DNA from: Streptococcus thermophilus
GTDB taxonomy: Bacteria; Bacillota; Bacilli; Lactobacillales; Streptococcaceae
Assembly: GCF_010120595.1 (NCBI RefSeq)
Contig: NZ_CP038020.1
Span: 1,736,001-1,800,000 of the forward strand
Length of the DNA: 64,000 nucleotides
Direction: 5' to 3'
Positions 36,929 through 45,577 of the stretch are shown here, piece after piece. The number at the start of each line of letters is the position of its first letter. Position 1 is the stretch's first letter. Position numbers and translations under genes: made by a program. Below the pieces are notes generated by a model. It saw only the letters and a program-made list of their open reading frames with translations. It ran no database searches and was not told the origin of the DNA.

Positions 36929-37610
36929 TTACCATCCAATCTCATAGGTAGTCTGAGGCTGATCGTTGGTCACCACTTCGGTAATCTTGCCACTATTGAC
37001 GCGAATGATGGTTCTTGCCATATCCGCAATATTTTGGTTGTGCGTCACCATGATTAAGGTAAAAGCCCAGCTTTTCCTTCAACTTCCAGATATAGTCAAG
37101 AATCTTGCGCCCTGTTTCTTCATCGAGAGCTCCCGTTGACTCATCTAAGAAAAGAATCTCTGGCTTTTTGGCCAAGGCCCGAGCTATAGACTCTCTCTGA
37201 TGTTCCCCACCAGACAATTCACTTAGATACTTGTCCAGCTTATCGCCAAGACCCAAATCCTCAATGATCTGCAAAAAATCGTGATTGTTTGCCAGGTCAG
37301 CTCCCATCTTTACATTTTGTCTAACCGTTAGATTAGGCAATAAATAATACTGCTGGAAAATAAAGGAAATCTTCTCACGTCTGAAGGCTGTCAATTGAGC
37401 ATCCGTGAGTTGAGATAAATCCTGTCCTTGAATGAGAATATGCCCCTCATCTACCTTGTCTAATCCGGATAATACGTTTAAGAGGATTGACTTTCCTGAT
37501 CCAGAAGGGTCTAGGATAACCACATCATCCTGGTCTTGAATCTGCAAATCAATTACTTTTAAAACCTTGGTTTGACCATAGCTTTTGTGAACATTTTCTA
37601 GTTGAATCAT
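36929..37610 (-). pseudogene. MacB-type ABC ATPase, frameshifted and with altered motifs
   Basis: Start at 37610 (MIQLENVHKSYG). Walker A reads DPSGSGKS with Asp in place of the first Gly; the signature is LSGGEHQR; Walker B is ILFLDES in place of DEP. An extra T (GGCTTTTACC for GGCTTTACC, about 37061) shifts frame before VTHNQ; the true end lies at 36929 in the other frame (TYEIGW). Motif erosion together with the frameshift shows long-standing loss of function. Confidence 0.85.
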
Positions 37611-37660
37611 TTCTTTCCTACCATTTCTTTGATGAGAGATTGACAAACTTCTGTCATTAA

Positions 37661-38179
37661 TCAAATCACTTCTTCCATGCTGAACTGATAAATACCAGAA
37701 GCAACCAAAGAGGTCATCCCATGTGAGTAGACAAATAGATGCTGGTACAAGCGACTAGCTTCCTCTAACGTCAACGGATAATCTGCGATAATCGAATCCA
37801 GAACCAATTGGTAACTATGATCCTTCATGGGAAGAAAATCTTGAAAGCGACGAATCGGATCCTTGCTAGGATTTTGGAAAAGCAATTGAAAGAGTTGGGG
37901 CTCTTTTGAGGCGAACAGGATATAAGCAACCCCGACATATCGAAACGGCTTCTCATCTTCTAAGGACTTGCGTATATACTCCACCACGACCATCTCCGCA
38001 GCAATAATAACCTCTGCTTGTAACTCAGACATATTAGCAAATTGCCCAAAAATGACTCTTGGTGTAGCTCCCAGTTTCTCTAATGCCCCAGCCGTCAAAC
38101 TAGCCATGCCCTTCTCTCTCACCAATTGTAAAGCCGTCCCAATCATAGTCTCTTTACTAAATTTAACCTTTGGTGGCAT
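37661..38179 (-). CDS. TetR-family transcriptional regulator
   Basis: 172 residues. N-terminal helix-turn-helix: FSKETMIGTALQLVREKGMASLTAGALEKLGATPRVIFGQFANMSEL. Variable C-terminal ligand domain. Start at 38179 fits AAAGGAG; an ATG six codons earlier is less likely. It heads the broken ABC module, which it probably controlled through the direct repeats just upstream. The tail ends close to the ATPase gene. Confidence 0.85.
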   Translation of the reverse strand: MPPKVKFSKETMIGTALQLVREKGMASLTAGALEKLGATPRVIFGQFANMSELQAEVIIAAEMVVVEYIRKSLEDEKPFRYVGVAYILFASKEPQLFQLLFQNPSKDPIRRFQDFLPMKDHSYQLVLDSIIADYPLTLEEASRLYQHLFVYSHGMTSLVASGIYQFSMEEVI

Positions 38180-38192
38180 AAGACTCCTTTCA

Positions 38193-38221
38193 CGCAACAG
38201 TTGTTACGCAACATTTGTTAC
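38193..38221. repeat. Tandem 14-bp repeats, likely TetR operator
   Basis: CGCAACAGTTGTTA (38193-38206) and CGCAACATTTGTTAC (38207-38221) are direct copies with one mismatch. Each has an AACA...TGTT dyad, 14 bp upstream of the regulator start. Placement fits autoregulation. Confidence 0.55.
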
Positions 38222-38328
38222 CTAACAAATACCATAACAAAGAAAGACTTGCCAAGAAAAATCTGCAAAGCATAAAACAAAAAACCAGCTCACCGATACA
38301 AGTGACGTCTGGTCTACTAATAAATATT

Positions 38329-39253
38329 CTAAGGTAAATCATTACCTGCAGACAGGTAGATTTGGTACCATTCCTTGCGGGTCAAGGTGACTTCTGCTGC
38401 TTTCCCCACTTCAAGGACATGCTGGGGCTTGGTTGTTCCGATGACAGCCTGCATCTTACCTGGATAGCGGAGGACCCAAGCAAGGGCGATAGCTGTCGGA
38501 GTGACCTGGTATTTCTTCGCCAAGTCATTAAGGACATGATTAAGGGCTGCAAACTCTTCATTTCCGACAAAATTCCCCTCGAAATAGCCATGCTGGAGGA
38601 CGGACCAAGCCTGAATCACTGTGTTATTTAAGCGACAATACTCAAAGACACTGCCATCTCGCACGGCTGCTTTAGGACCTTCCATATTAACATGAAAACC
38701 AGCCTCAAAGCTCGGTGTAAAGGCCGGCACTCAACTGCAACTGGTTGACTTTTAGGTGCTGTTTGACAGCCGTTTTGAGCAATTCCATCATCATAGGATT
38801 TTGATTGGACACTCCAAAATGACGAACCTTTCCTACTTGCTCCAAGTGGTCAAAAGCTGCCGCCACTTCTTCAGGCTCCATGAGGGCATCCGGTCGGTGA
38901 AGGAGGAGACTATCTAATCGTTCAATCTGCAGACGCTCAAGGATGCCATCAACGGAGTCCAAAATATAGTCCTTGGAAAAATCAAAATAGGTAAAGCTAT
39001 CCTTGCGAATACCACACTTGGACTGAATCCACATCTGATTTCGAAGATCCGGACGGCGCTTGAGAACCTTCCCCAGCAGAACCTCACACTGGCCATCACC
39101 ATAGATGTCCGCTAGGTCAAAAGTGTTAATGCCAATCGACAAGGCTGTATCCACCTAGACCTCCACCTCATCTTCACTCATATGACTAATCCGCATCATC
39201 CTAAGAACAATGGTTGATAAACGCTCATTTTCAGCAAACTCAATATACTTCAT
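38329..39253 (-). pseudogene. Aldo/keto reductase, decayed
   Basis: Start near 39253 (MKYIEFAENERLSTIVLRMMRI). A TAG at 39155-39157 precedes the core DTALSIGINTFDLADIYGDG (catalytic Asp and Tyr). The frame shifts near 38728 between VNQLQLSAG and PAFTPSFEAG. The C-terminal part keeps PTAIALAWVLRYP and ends at 38329. Two independent lesions make it non-functional. Confidence 0.88.
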
Positions 39254-39352
39254 GTCCGCCTCCTTTTCTATAGTTCTATTGTAGTGAAAAGGGTTTCAAA
39301 TCTCAAGTTATAGCTTTCATTTATAATTAATCTACTAACTGGTATTAGGATA

Positions 39353-39386
39353 CAAAAAAATAACAAGATTTCTCAATCCTGCTACT
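39353..39386 (-). terminator. Terminator of the nitroreductase gene
   Basis: On the minus strand AGCAGGATT-GAGA-AATCTTGTT (two G-T pairs) is followed by a run of Ts. Confidence 0.6.
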
Positions 39387-39461
39387 TTTTTGTCTTATCA
39401 TTTTGATAATGTTCAGTCATAGTACAGCCAATTGTCAAGCTAACTGCCTGAGTTAAAGTGA

Positions 39462-40064
39462 TTATTTATCGCCAAAAACTTTGAAACGACCTTCTGTTTG
39501 GATGTCTTTGTCTCCTGCTGCTGCTACGATTTGACCAAATGGTGCTTGAGCACGGAGTTTCCAGTTAGCTGGAATGTCATATTTTTCAGCTAATTGTTCA
39601 TCAACAAGTGGATTGTAGTGTTGTACGTTCATACCGATATTCTTCTCAGCCAAAGCCAACCATGTCGCATAAAGGGCGATTCCATGACCTTGCTCTGACC
39701 AAATTGGGAAGTTTTCAGCGTAAAGTGGGAATTGCTCTTGAAGGCCTTTCACTACATCTTGATCTTCATAGAAGAGGATTGTTCCCTTAGCTTGAGCAAA
39801 ACCTGCCAAACGTTCTTTTGTTGCCTCAAAAGCTTCTGCTGGCGTTACTTTTTCAAGCTCTGAATAAGCGATTTCATTCCAGAAAGCATCTGATTCTTCA
39901 TCCAGCAAGATCACCACACGTGATGTTTGTGAGTTGAAGGCTGTTGGTGTGTTAAGGACAGCTCCTTGAATGGTTTCAATCAATTCTTGGTTAGAGAGCT
40001 CAAGGTCTTTTCCCAAAGCATAGATTGAACGGCGTTTTATTTGTAAGTCTGTAAAGTAGGTCAT
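39462..40064 (-). CDS. Nitroreductase-family FMN oxidoreductase
   Basis: 200 residues. Flavin-binding start IKRRSIYALGK and TAFNSQTSRVVILL, and QGHGIALYATWLALAEKNIG near residue 140. Family members reduce nitro compounds or quinones with NAD(P)H. Start at 40064 follows AGAGGGA. The promoter carries a TTGTAAT-N7-ATTACAA operator shared with the VOC gene and the Rrf2 regulator, so it is predicted to respond to electrophile or redox stress. Confidence 0.88.
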   Translation of the reverse strand: MTYFTDLQIKRRSIYALGKDLELSNQELIETIQGAVLNTPTAFNSQTSRVVILLDEESDAFWNEIAYSELEKVTPAEAFEATKERLAGFAQAKGTILFYEDQDVVKGLQEQFPLYAENFPIWSEQGHGIALYATWLALAEKNIGMNVQHYNPLVDEQLAEKYDIPANWKLRAQAPFGQIVAAAGDKDIQTEGRFKVFGDK

Positions 40065-40119
40065 AGGTATTCCCTCTTCCTTTATCATAAATGTTAATTG
40101 TTAAAATTGTTAAGCTACT

Positions 40120-40180
40120 TTGTAATAACTTTGATTACAATAACCATTATAGCCGTTAAAAATGTAACGTCAATAGTTAC
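40120..40180 (-). promoter_or_regulatory. Promoter and Rrf2-type operators of the nitroreductase gene
   Basis: Canonical TTGACG (40168-40173), 16-bp spacer, TATAAT (40146-40151). TTGTAAT-N7-ATTACAA at 40120-40140 sits at the transcription start. A weaker copy, TGTAAC-N7-GTTAC (40163-40180), overlaps the -35. Both are in repressor positions. Confidence 0.7.
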
Positions 40181-40201
40181 GACTCAAAAAATCACTAGTT
40201 A

Positions 40202-41062
40202 TTAATATTTCTTTCTTACGCGTGTCAAAATACCATCCTTATCCTAAACTGTTAACTCATTAGAAGATGACCATTTGACCTTGCCTCCACGATTGTTAGT
40301 ACGCTCTGCTATGCCAACCAAGTCGTCCTTGTTTGCCAATTCAATGACGTGGTAAGCAAGACCAGGCATATCTTTGTCACGTTTGGACAAGTTTTTTCCG
40401 CCCCACTCGTTGACAGCAAGGTGACGGTGGTAATCACCTGAAGCAATCCAACTAGCGCTTGGAATGGTAAACTTATCCGCTAGCTCTAAAACATCCTGAT
40501 AGAAAGTACTTGCTAGCTGACTATCTTTGACTGATAAATGAATATGCCCCATGCGAGTATCCTTAGCTATCACAAAAGGCTCAACCTTCCGTCCCATATC
40601 GTAAATTTCTTGAGCTGATAACTCTTCTGTGACACCAACGATGCGACCATCCTCACGAATATCCCATTCAGCAACCGGCTTGTCTCTATAAAGCTCAATA
40701 CCATTGCCTTCAAGGTCTTCCAAATAAAGGGCTTCACTATAACCATGGTCAGCTGCACCGACAAATGGATAATCCAGATCAGCAATATGTTTGAAAACAT
40801 CTGCTAAATCTTCGCGAGACGGTAACAAAATCGCCATATGGTAGATACCATAACTGGACTTGACCGCTTCCTCACGATTGGTCTGAATCAGATGGACCAA
40901 AGGCTTGTTTCCAGCTCCTAAAACAACTTCCCTTTCCGTTTTGGTTAGGATTCCAAGTCCAACAATCTGTGTGTAAAAGGCCGTCTCCGTCTGACCAGCT
41001 AAGTCCTTTACATTGAGTACCGCCTCTGCGAGGTAAATCTTACTATTGTAATCGTATGTCAT
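40202..41062 (-). CDS. VOC-family (catechol-2,3-dioxygenase-like) protein, lightly truncated by an amber codon
   Basis: Two vicinal-oxygen-chelate modules: one from residue 10, with HLIQ and LEDLEGNGIELY, and one from residue 170, with MGHIHLSV, YHRHLAVNEWGG and AYHVIEL. The His and Glu ligands of CatE/YwbC-type ring-cleaving dioxygenases are recognisable. A TAG at 40244-40246 follows NELTV; the same frame continues DKDGILTRVRKKY to TAA at 40202-40204, so the last 14 residues are cut. Homologues end ELTV plus a short tail, so the product of 272 residues may still work. The promoter overlaps the shared operator. Confidence 0.8.
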
Positions 41063-41100
41063 ATGATTTTCTCCTGTGTTGTAATCTTTTATGTGACATT

Positions 41101-41137
41101 ATTATACTTGGTTTTATTGTAATATCAATTATTACAA
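41101..41137 (-). promoter_or_regulatory. Promoter and operator of the VOC dioxygenase-like gene
   Basis: TTGATA (41123-41128), 16-bp spacer, TATAAT (41101-41106). TTGTAAT-N7-ATTACAA at 41117-41137 covers the -35. The ISL3 element begins 31 bp further upstream and leaves the promoter intact. Confidence 0.7.
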
Positions 41138-41160
41138 CCTAGAATCAAAAAAGAAACCGA

Positions 41161-41168
41161 ATAATTTT
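41161..41168. repeat. Left target-site duplication of the ISL3 element
   Basis: ATAATTTT directly before the left inverted repeat; the identical octamer follows the right end at 42579-42586. ISL3 elements generate 8-bp duplications. Confidence 0.9.
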
Positions 41169-42578
41169 GGCTCTATAATTTCTGTAGTGGGTAAAACCAC
41201 CATAGAGATTATAGAGCTTTTTGAATGCAGACAAAAAGTCCCATAAGAACTATAATGAAAAGCAACCAAACCATCATTAGGAAGAACTTATGAGACTTAT
41301 TAAGAATACCACAGAATTAATCGGAATTAAAGACCAAAATATCAAGATTTCACTTGTTTTTGAAACTGACACTCATATCGAGATTAAAGCAAAACTTGAT
41401 TACCCTGCACCATCATGTCCTCATTGCCATGGAAAGATGATCAAGTACGACTTTCAAAAGCCTTCTAAAATCCCTCTTCTCGAGCAAGCGGGAACGCCAA
41501 CTCTACTACGTCTGAAAAAACGTCGTTTCCAGTGTAAAAATTGTAGGAGAGTAACGGTGGCTGAGACATCTATCGTTGAGAAAAACTGCCAAATCTCCAA
41601 TCTAGTCCGACAAAAAGTTATACAACTCCTAACTGAGAAGGGATCACTAACTGATATTGCAAGAAGACTTCGCGTGTCGACGTCCACTGTCTATCGTAAG
41701 CTTGATCAGTTTACTTTCAAGGAACATTATGACAAACTTCCAGCTGTTATGTCCTGGGATGAGTTTGGGTTCAAGAAAGGGGAATTGGCTTTTGTGGCGC
41801 AGAATTATGAGACAAACGAACTCATAACCATCCTTGATAATCGCCGCCAAACTACTATACGAAACTACTTTTGAAGTATCCATTGAAAGTCCGACAACAG
41901 GCACAGTTTATCACGATGGATATGTCTGGAGCTTATATTCCACTGGCTCGCAAGCTCTTTCCAAACGCAAAAATCGTTCTTGATCGTTTCCACATCATCC
42001 AGCACCTTGGACGTGCCTTTTTAAAGACAAGAATTGCAATTATGAACCAGTTCGATAAGAAGTCACTACCCTATCGAGCCTTGAAAAATCACTGGCGACT
42101 CTTCCAAAAGGACAGCCGTAAACCATCTCTCAACTCTTTTTATTCAAAGACTTTCCGCCAAACTTTAGCACCACATGAAGTTGTCGCGAAGACACTAGTC
42201 TTTTCAAAAGAGCTTACTGACTACTATACACTTTATCAGCTTTTGCTTTTTCACTTTCAGGAGAAGAGAGTAGATGAGTTCTTTGAACTGATAGAGGAAA
42301 ATAGGAGCAAGGTCAATCATTATTTTCAAACTGTCTTTAGGACTTTTCTTAGACACAAGCAATACATCAAAAACGCACTAGAAACGGACTATTCAAACGC
42401 GAAACTTGAAGCGACTAATAAGTTGATCAAAGACATCAAACGTTTGGGCTTCGATTTTAGAAACTTTATCAACTTTAAGAAGCGTGTCTTCATCACACTG
42501 AACATACATAAAAAAAGGACCTATCCGGTCCTCTCTAGATGTTAGCTTTTCGTCACCCACTACAGTTGACAAAGAGCC
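41169..42578 (+). mobile_element. Complete ISL3-family insertion sequence
   Basis: 1410 bp bounded by imperfect 24-bp terminal inverted repeats starting GGCTCT and ending CTGTAGTGGGT (41169-41192; 42555-42578 on the other strand), with an 8-bp target duplication. It carries one transposase gene in two frames. An intact duplication and clean ends mean recent insertion. It separates the Rrf2 regulator from the VOC and nitroreductase genes it probably controls. Confidence 0.93.
41290..42545 (+). pseudogene. ISL3-family transposase, frameshifted
   Basis: The first 194 codons hold the N-terminal zinc finger (CPHCHGK...CKNCRRV), a helix-turn-helix (LTDIARRLRVSTSTVYRKL) and the first catalytic Asp region MSWDEFGFKKG. 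The remaining 225 codons hold DMSGAYIPLARKLFPNAKIVLDRFHI (second Asp) and KLEATNKLIKDIKRLGFGF-like sequence with the Glu. One missing T in TTTT (41870-41873) breaks NYF from LKYPLKV. The element could be mobilised only by a transposase from elsewhere, unless the base is a read error. Confidence 0.9.
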
Positions 42579-42586
42579 ATAATTTT
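42579..42586. repeat. Right target-site duplication of the ISL3 element
   Basis: ATAATTTT directly after the right terminal repeat, identical to 41161-41168. Confidence 0.9.
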
Positions 42587-42614
42587 CGATTTCTTATCAT
42601 TTAAGATCTAAAAA

Positions 42615-43064
42615 TCAAGCTCCAGTTTCTTTCCAGTTATCCTTAGCATCCTTTAAAATACCAGCTAAAGTTTTCTTTTCGAGTTCTTTTTCCATTGCCA
42701 TTTGAACATCTTCTAGGCTCTGATCCAAAATACCATGAATATTACGTCCTACTGGACACGCTGGATTAGGATTGTCATGAAAACTAAAGAGTTGCCCACT
42801 TGGACCGATGCTATCCACCGCACGATAAACCTGTAAAAGGTTAATTTCCTCTGGTGCCATGGCTAATGTCGCTCCTCCACTTCCCCTTTGAACAAAAATC
42901 AAGTCTGCTTTCTTCAGTTGTGACAAGGTTTTGCGGATAATAACTGGATTGACACCCACACTACTCGCCATTAAATCACTGGTTAGCTTAGTTTCATTTC
43001 CCTTATTTTGTGCTATGAGGGTCAAAATATGGACAGCAATGGTAAAGCGACTTGGAATTTGCAT
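42615..43064 (-). CDS. Rrf2-family transcriptional regulator
   Basis: 149 residues. N-terminal winged helix SRFTIAVHILTLIAQNKG...LMASSVGVNPVIIRKTLSQLKKADLI, wing RGSGGATLA, and a single cysteine in NPNPACPVGRNI instead of the three that hold an iron-sulfur cluster in IscR/NsrR. That pattern resembles single-Cys thiol-switch Rrf2 proteins (CymR- or YwnA-like). The operator TTGTAAA-N7-GTTACAA in its own promoter also precedes the nitroreductase and VOC genes, so autoregulation and control of those two are predicted. Confidence 0.9.
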   Translation of the reverse strand: MQIPSRFTIAVHILTLIAQNKGNETKLTSDLMASSVGVNPVIIRKTLSQLKKADLIFVQRGSGGATLAMAPEEINLLQVYRAVDSIGPSGQLFSFHDNPNPACPVGRNIHGILDQSLEDVQMAMEKELEKKTLAGILKDAKDNWKETGA

Positions 43065-43101
43065 ATCAAGAACCTCTCGTTAATCTTTTTCTTTTCAATC
43101 A

Positions 43102-43140
43102 ATTATAACAAAACCAACGTTGTAAAACAAGGAGTTACAA
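43102..43140 (-). promoter_or_regulatory. Promoter and operator of the Rrf2 regulator gene
   Basis: TTGTTT (43125-43130), 17-bp spacer, TATAAT with extended TG (43102-43107). The operator TTGTAAA-N7-GTTACAA at 43120-43140 overlaps the -35. Confidence 0.7.
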
Positions 43141-43217
43141 CAACTGAAAGAGTTCCTCTTACACTAAAAAAATAGAGCTATCATAAACTCTATCCTTTTG
43201 TATTTGAAAATAAGTAA

Positions 43218-43250
43218 CTAGACTAATAATACATAGTATTATTAGTCTAG
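43218..43250. repeat. Perfect 15-bp inverted repeat overlapping a stop codon
   Basis: CTAGACTAATAATAC-ATA-GTATTATTAGTCTAG. The right arm contains the stop codon of the hydrolase gene (43247-43249). There is no T run directly after it; a conventional terminator (TAGAG/CTCTA stem then TTTTTTT on the minus strand) follows at about 43163-43190. It may protect the mRNA 3' end. Confidence 0.8.
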
Positions 43251-44110
43251 TGAGGCTCTAACTTGGTCTTTTGCTTCTTGCGAAGACCTTGTCCTTCGAT
43301 ATGTTGTTTGATCAAGTCCACTACTTCATCATTGGTTGGTAAATCCGAGTGTTGGGCATCTTCACCTGTAACAGTGATTTCAGTGTAACTTTTTGCCTGA
43401 TTCTGATAGATATATTTCCCAGCGGACACACTAGCATCAGGAACCAGCTCGTCCGAATCATAGGTAATGGTTCCCGCTACCGAATAGACATGCAGGGTAG
43501 ACGGAATATTCTCTTTAGCAGCTATAAAGTCTGCTAGCATGACCGATTTATTTTTAATATTGGTTTCAGTGAAATTATAGGGCGTTCCGATAGTCATCAA
43601 AGAATTTATCTTGACATCGTAGTCGCTAAGATAATTTTCAATAAAAGCCGTATAAATCAAGCCACCATTTGAATGTGCCAACCCTTTAAAATTATTGAAA
43701 TTGTATTTATTCTGCAAGGCTTCAAAGGCCTGATTCATCATCTTGGCTTGTTTCTTAATGTTGCTATAGCCATCCTTATTATTTTCAAATCCGATAACAA
43801 TAATAGGCTCATTGTCATTTTTCCTGATATTACCCTCAAAGGTGATACGCCCATTATTCCAAACCTTAACCTTGAGGAGGCTATGCTTGACACCACGACG
43901 GTCTTGATTAAGCTTACGTACTAGGCCATCAAATCTATTTTCCGTAGCAGAGCTCCCTGGAATCATGATAATGGGAGACAATTTTGAATTATAGAAAGTC
44001 TCTATTTCCTTGACATTTTTCCTAGTCCAACTATAGGATGGGACGGCTAGACCAATGAGAAAGAGAGCAACAAGGATAAAGACCAACTTAGTTTTTTTAT
44101 TTAGTTTCAA
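43247..44110 (-). CDS. Alpha/beta hydrolase of the DUF915 family
   Basis: 287 residues with an N-terminal membrane-spanning signal anchor (residues 9-27), so it acts outside the membrane. IIMIPGSSATENRFDGLV is the oxyanion strand-loop, LAHSNGGLIYTAFI the nucleophile elbow (Ser in HSNGG), and GEDAQHSDLP holds the likely catalytic His. DUF915 proteins are common in Gram-positive cocci with unknown substrate. Its start overlaps the upstream EIIC-like gene by 14 bp, so the two are translationally coupled. Confidence 0.85.
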   Translation of the reverse strand: MKLNKKTKLVFILVALFLIGLAVPSYSWTRKNVKEIETFYNSKLSPIIMIPGSSATENRFDGLVRKLNQDRRGVKHSLLKVKVWNNGRITFEGNIRKNDNEPIIVIGFENNKDGYSNIKKQAKMMNQAFEALQNKYNFNNFKGLAHSNGGLIYTAFIENYLSDYDVKINSLMTIGTPYNFTETNIKNKSVMLADFIAAKENIPSTLHVYSVAGTITYDSDELVPDASVSAGKYIYQNQAKSYTEITVTGEDAQHSDLPTNDEVVDLIKQHIEGQGLRKKQKTKLEPH

Positions 44111-45389
44111 GGCTTTCTCCTTCCTCTTTTAGACCGTGTTGTACCTTATTAGACAGACGCACAAATGGAATAAAGATAAGAATGTCGACTCCCAAACAGA
44201 GGATACTAATAGCTAGAGCTCGTAAGCTACCCCCAGTTCCGATAAAGGCGTAAAGAAGACTTGGTGTGCCATCTGGAACTGGATAAACCGCAGCTGGCAT
44301 AAGATGGATAGCCAAGGACACCGCAGCAATACCTATATTTACCATAGGTGCCAGTAGGAAAGGAACCAAATAAACTAAATTTAACAAGACTGGTATCCCC
44401 ACCATAAATGGAGCCCCATAGTTAAAGAGACTAGGAAAGACACTTAGAAGACTCACCTTCTTATCCTTATAACTGGTTGATGCTAAAAGCAGAGCCACCA
44501 AGAGGGCTAGCCCTGAGCCAATGCCAGCAACCATACCATAACTATGATAAAGGTTTGTTAGCGTATAAAGGTGGGGAAGCCCAGTCGTCGTATGATGAGA
44601 AACAGCATAGGTCAGATTTTCCAAGGCAAAACTATCCTCGGCAATGGAATTTGGGGTAAAAACCTGATTATTCCCAATCCAAGCAGAAAAAGTGTTCAAA
44701 AGTCCCATCATAAAGGTTGACAACAGATGATTATCAGTTACAGTAAAGGTAGAAGTAAACTTCCTAATCGTTTGAAAAACATTAGCTTGATCTCCAATAA
44801 CAAGAAGAAGGTTAAGCCCAATAGCTAAAATGAGTGATAAAAAAATGGGACGAACAGTCTTTGGTTGATAAATATAGTCCTTATCCACAATCTGATCATC
44901 ACTAGCTCTCGAAAAGCGAAAAATCTGGCCAACCAGATACCCCACAAATATAGCCAAAATAATGTTGATTGAATCCGGTAAATTGATACGAGTCAAGACA
45001 CCATCGTTTAGCGGTGACAGCAACAGCTCCTGCGATCCTATAATCAAGCTAACCAAAAGGGATGTCACACCAGCTGTACCAGTACTTCTACCATAGTGAC
45101 CAGCTGTGTATTTTCCTGCAAAATAGGTTGATAAGGGCCCTGCTAAGCCACCAAGAAAGTTGGAAAGATTAATGAGCACCTGCCCAGTTATCTTAAAGGT
45201 CGGTAACCAGTCAGAAACTGAAAACAGCTGATTGATATAGCCCATCTCCGAAAAAACAGATAGTGAAATCACCCGAATAATTCCTGAAATCAGAAAAAAT
45301 GGAAAGAGCGAAATCAAGGTCTTTTGAGTAATCTGGACAAAGCCCCGCTCACGAAGCCAGAGAAACCTCAGGATCAAATAGTCTATCAT
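44097..45389 (-). CDS. PTS EIIC-like membrane protein (lactose/cellobiose group)
   Basis: 430 residues, about ten helices, with the fold pattern of CelB-type EIIC: N-terminal LISLFPFFLISGIIRVI, TAGVTSLLVSLIIG, and a central gate region HHTTTGLPHLYTLTNLYHSYGMVAGIGSG. The usual EIIC substrate/phosphate motif NEP(I/L)xFGxPIVLNP is replaced by NYGAPFMVGIPVLLN, so the conserved Glu is lost. No EIIA or EIIB gene is near. It may be a PTS-independent transporter or sensor working with the coupled hydrolase. Confidence 0.75.
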   Translation of the reverse strand: MIDYLILRFLWLRERGFVQITQKTLISLFPFFLISGIIRVISLSVFSEMGYINQLFSVSDWLPTFKITGQVLINLSNFLGGLAGPLSTYFAGKYTAGHYGRSTGTAGVTSLLVSLIIGSQELLLSPLNDGVLTRINLPDSINIILAIFVGYLVGQIFRFSRASDDQIVDKDYIYQPKTVRPIFLSLILAIGLNLLLVIGDQANVFQTIRKFTSTFTVTDNHLLSTFMMGLLNTFSAWIGNNQVFTPNSIAEDSFALENLTYAVSHHTTTGLPHLYTLTNLYHSYGMVAGIGSGLALLVALLLASTSYKDKKVSLLSVFPSLFNYGAPFMVGIPVLLNLVYLVPFLLAPMVNIGIAAVSLAIHLMPAAVYPVPDGTPSLLYAFIGTGGSLRALAISILCLGVDILIFIPFVRLSNKVQHGLKEEGESLETK

Positions 45390-45530
45390 GAAAGACTCCT
45401 AGAAATTGGCAAAAGTAAACTTTAAATGCAACGTTTTCTTACATTATAGCACAAAGAAAGAGGCCTCACCTTAATCCTGGGTTACACCAACTTCTCAATC
45501 TTACTAAAAATACTTTGTTATCTTTTAATA

Positions 45531-45565
45531 CAAAAAAACATGAGTCTCCACTTTTGAGACTCATG
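45531..45565 (-). terminator. Terminator of the second nitroreductase gene
   Basis: CATGAGTCTC/GAGACTCATG stem with a 7-base loop and seven Ts on the minus strand. Confidence 0.9.
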
Positions 45566-45577
45566 GCCGATTATTTA

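Noticed and set aside
41868..41876. Programmed -1 frameshift in the ISL3 transposase
   Set aside because: ISL3 elements encode a single ORF, and there is no slippery heptamer or downstream stem; a missing T is simpler.
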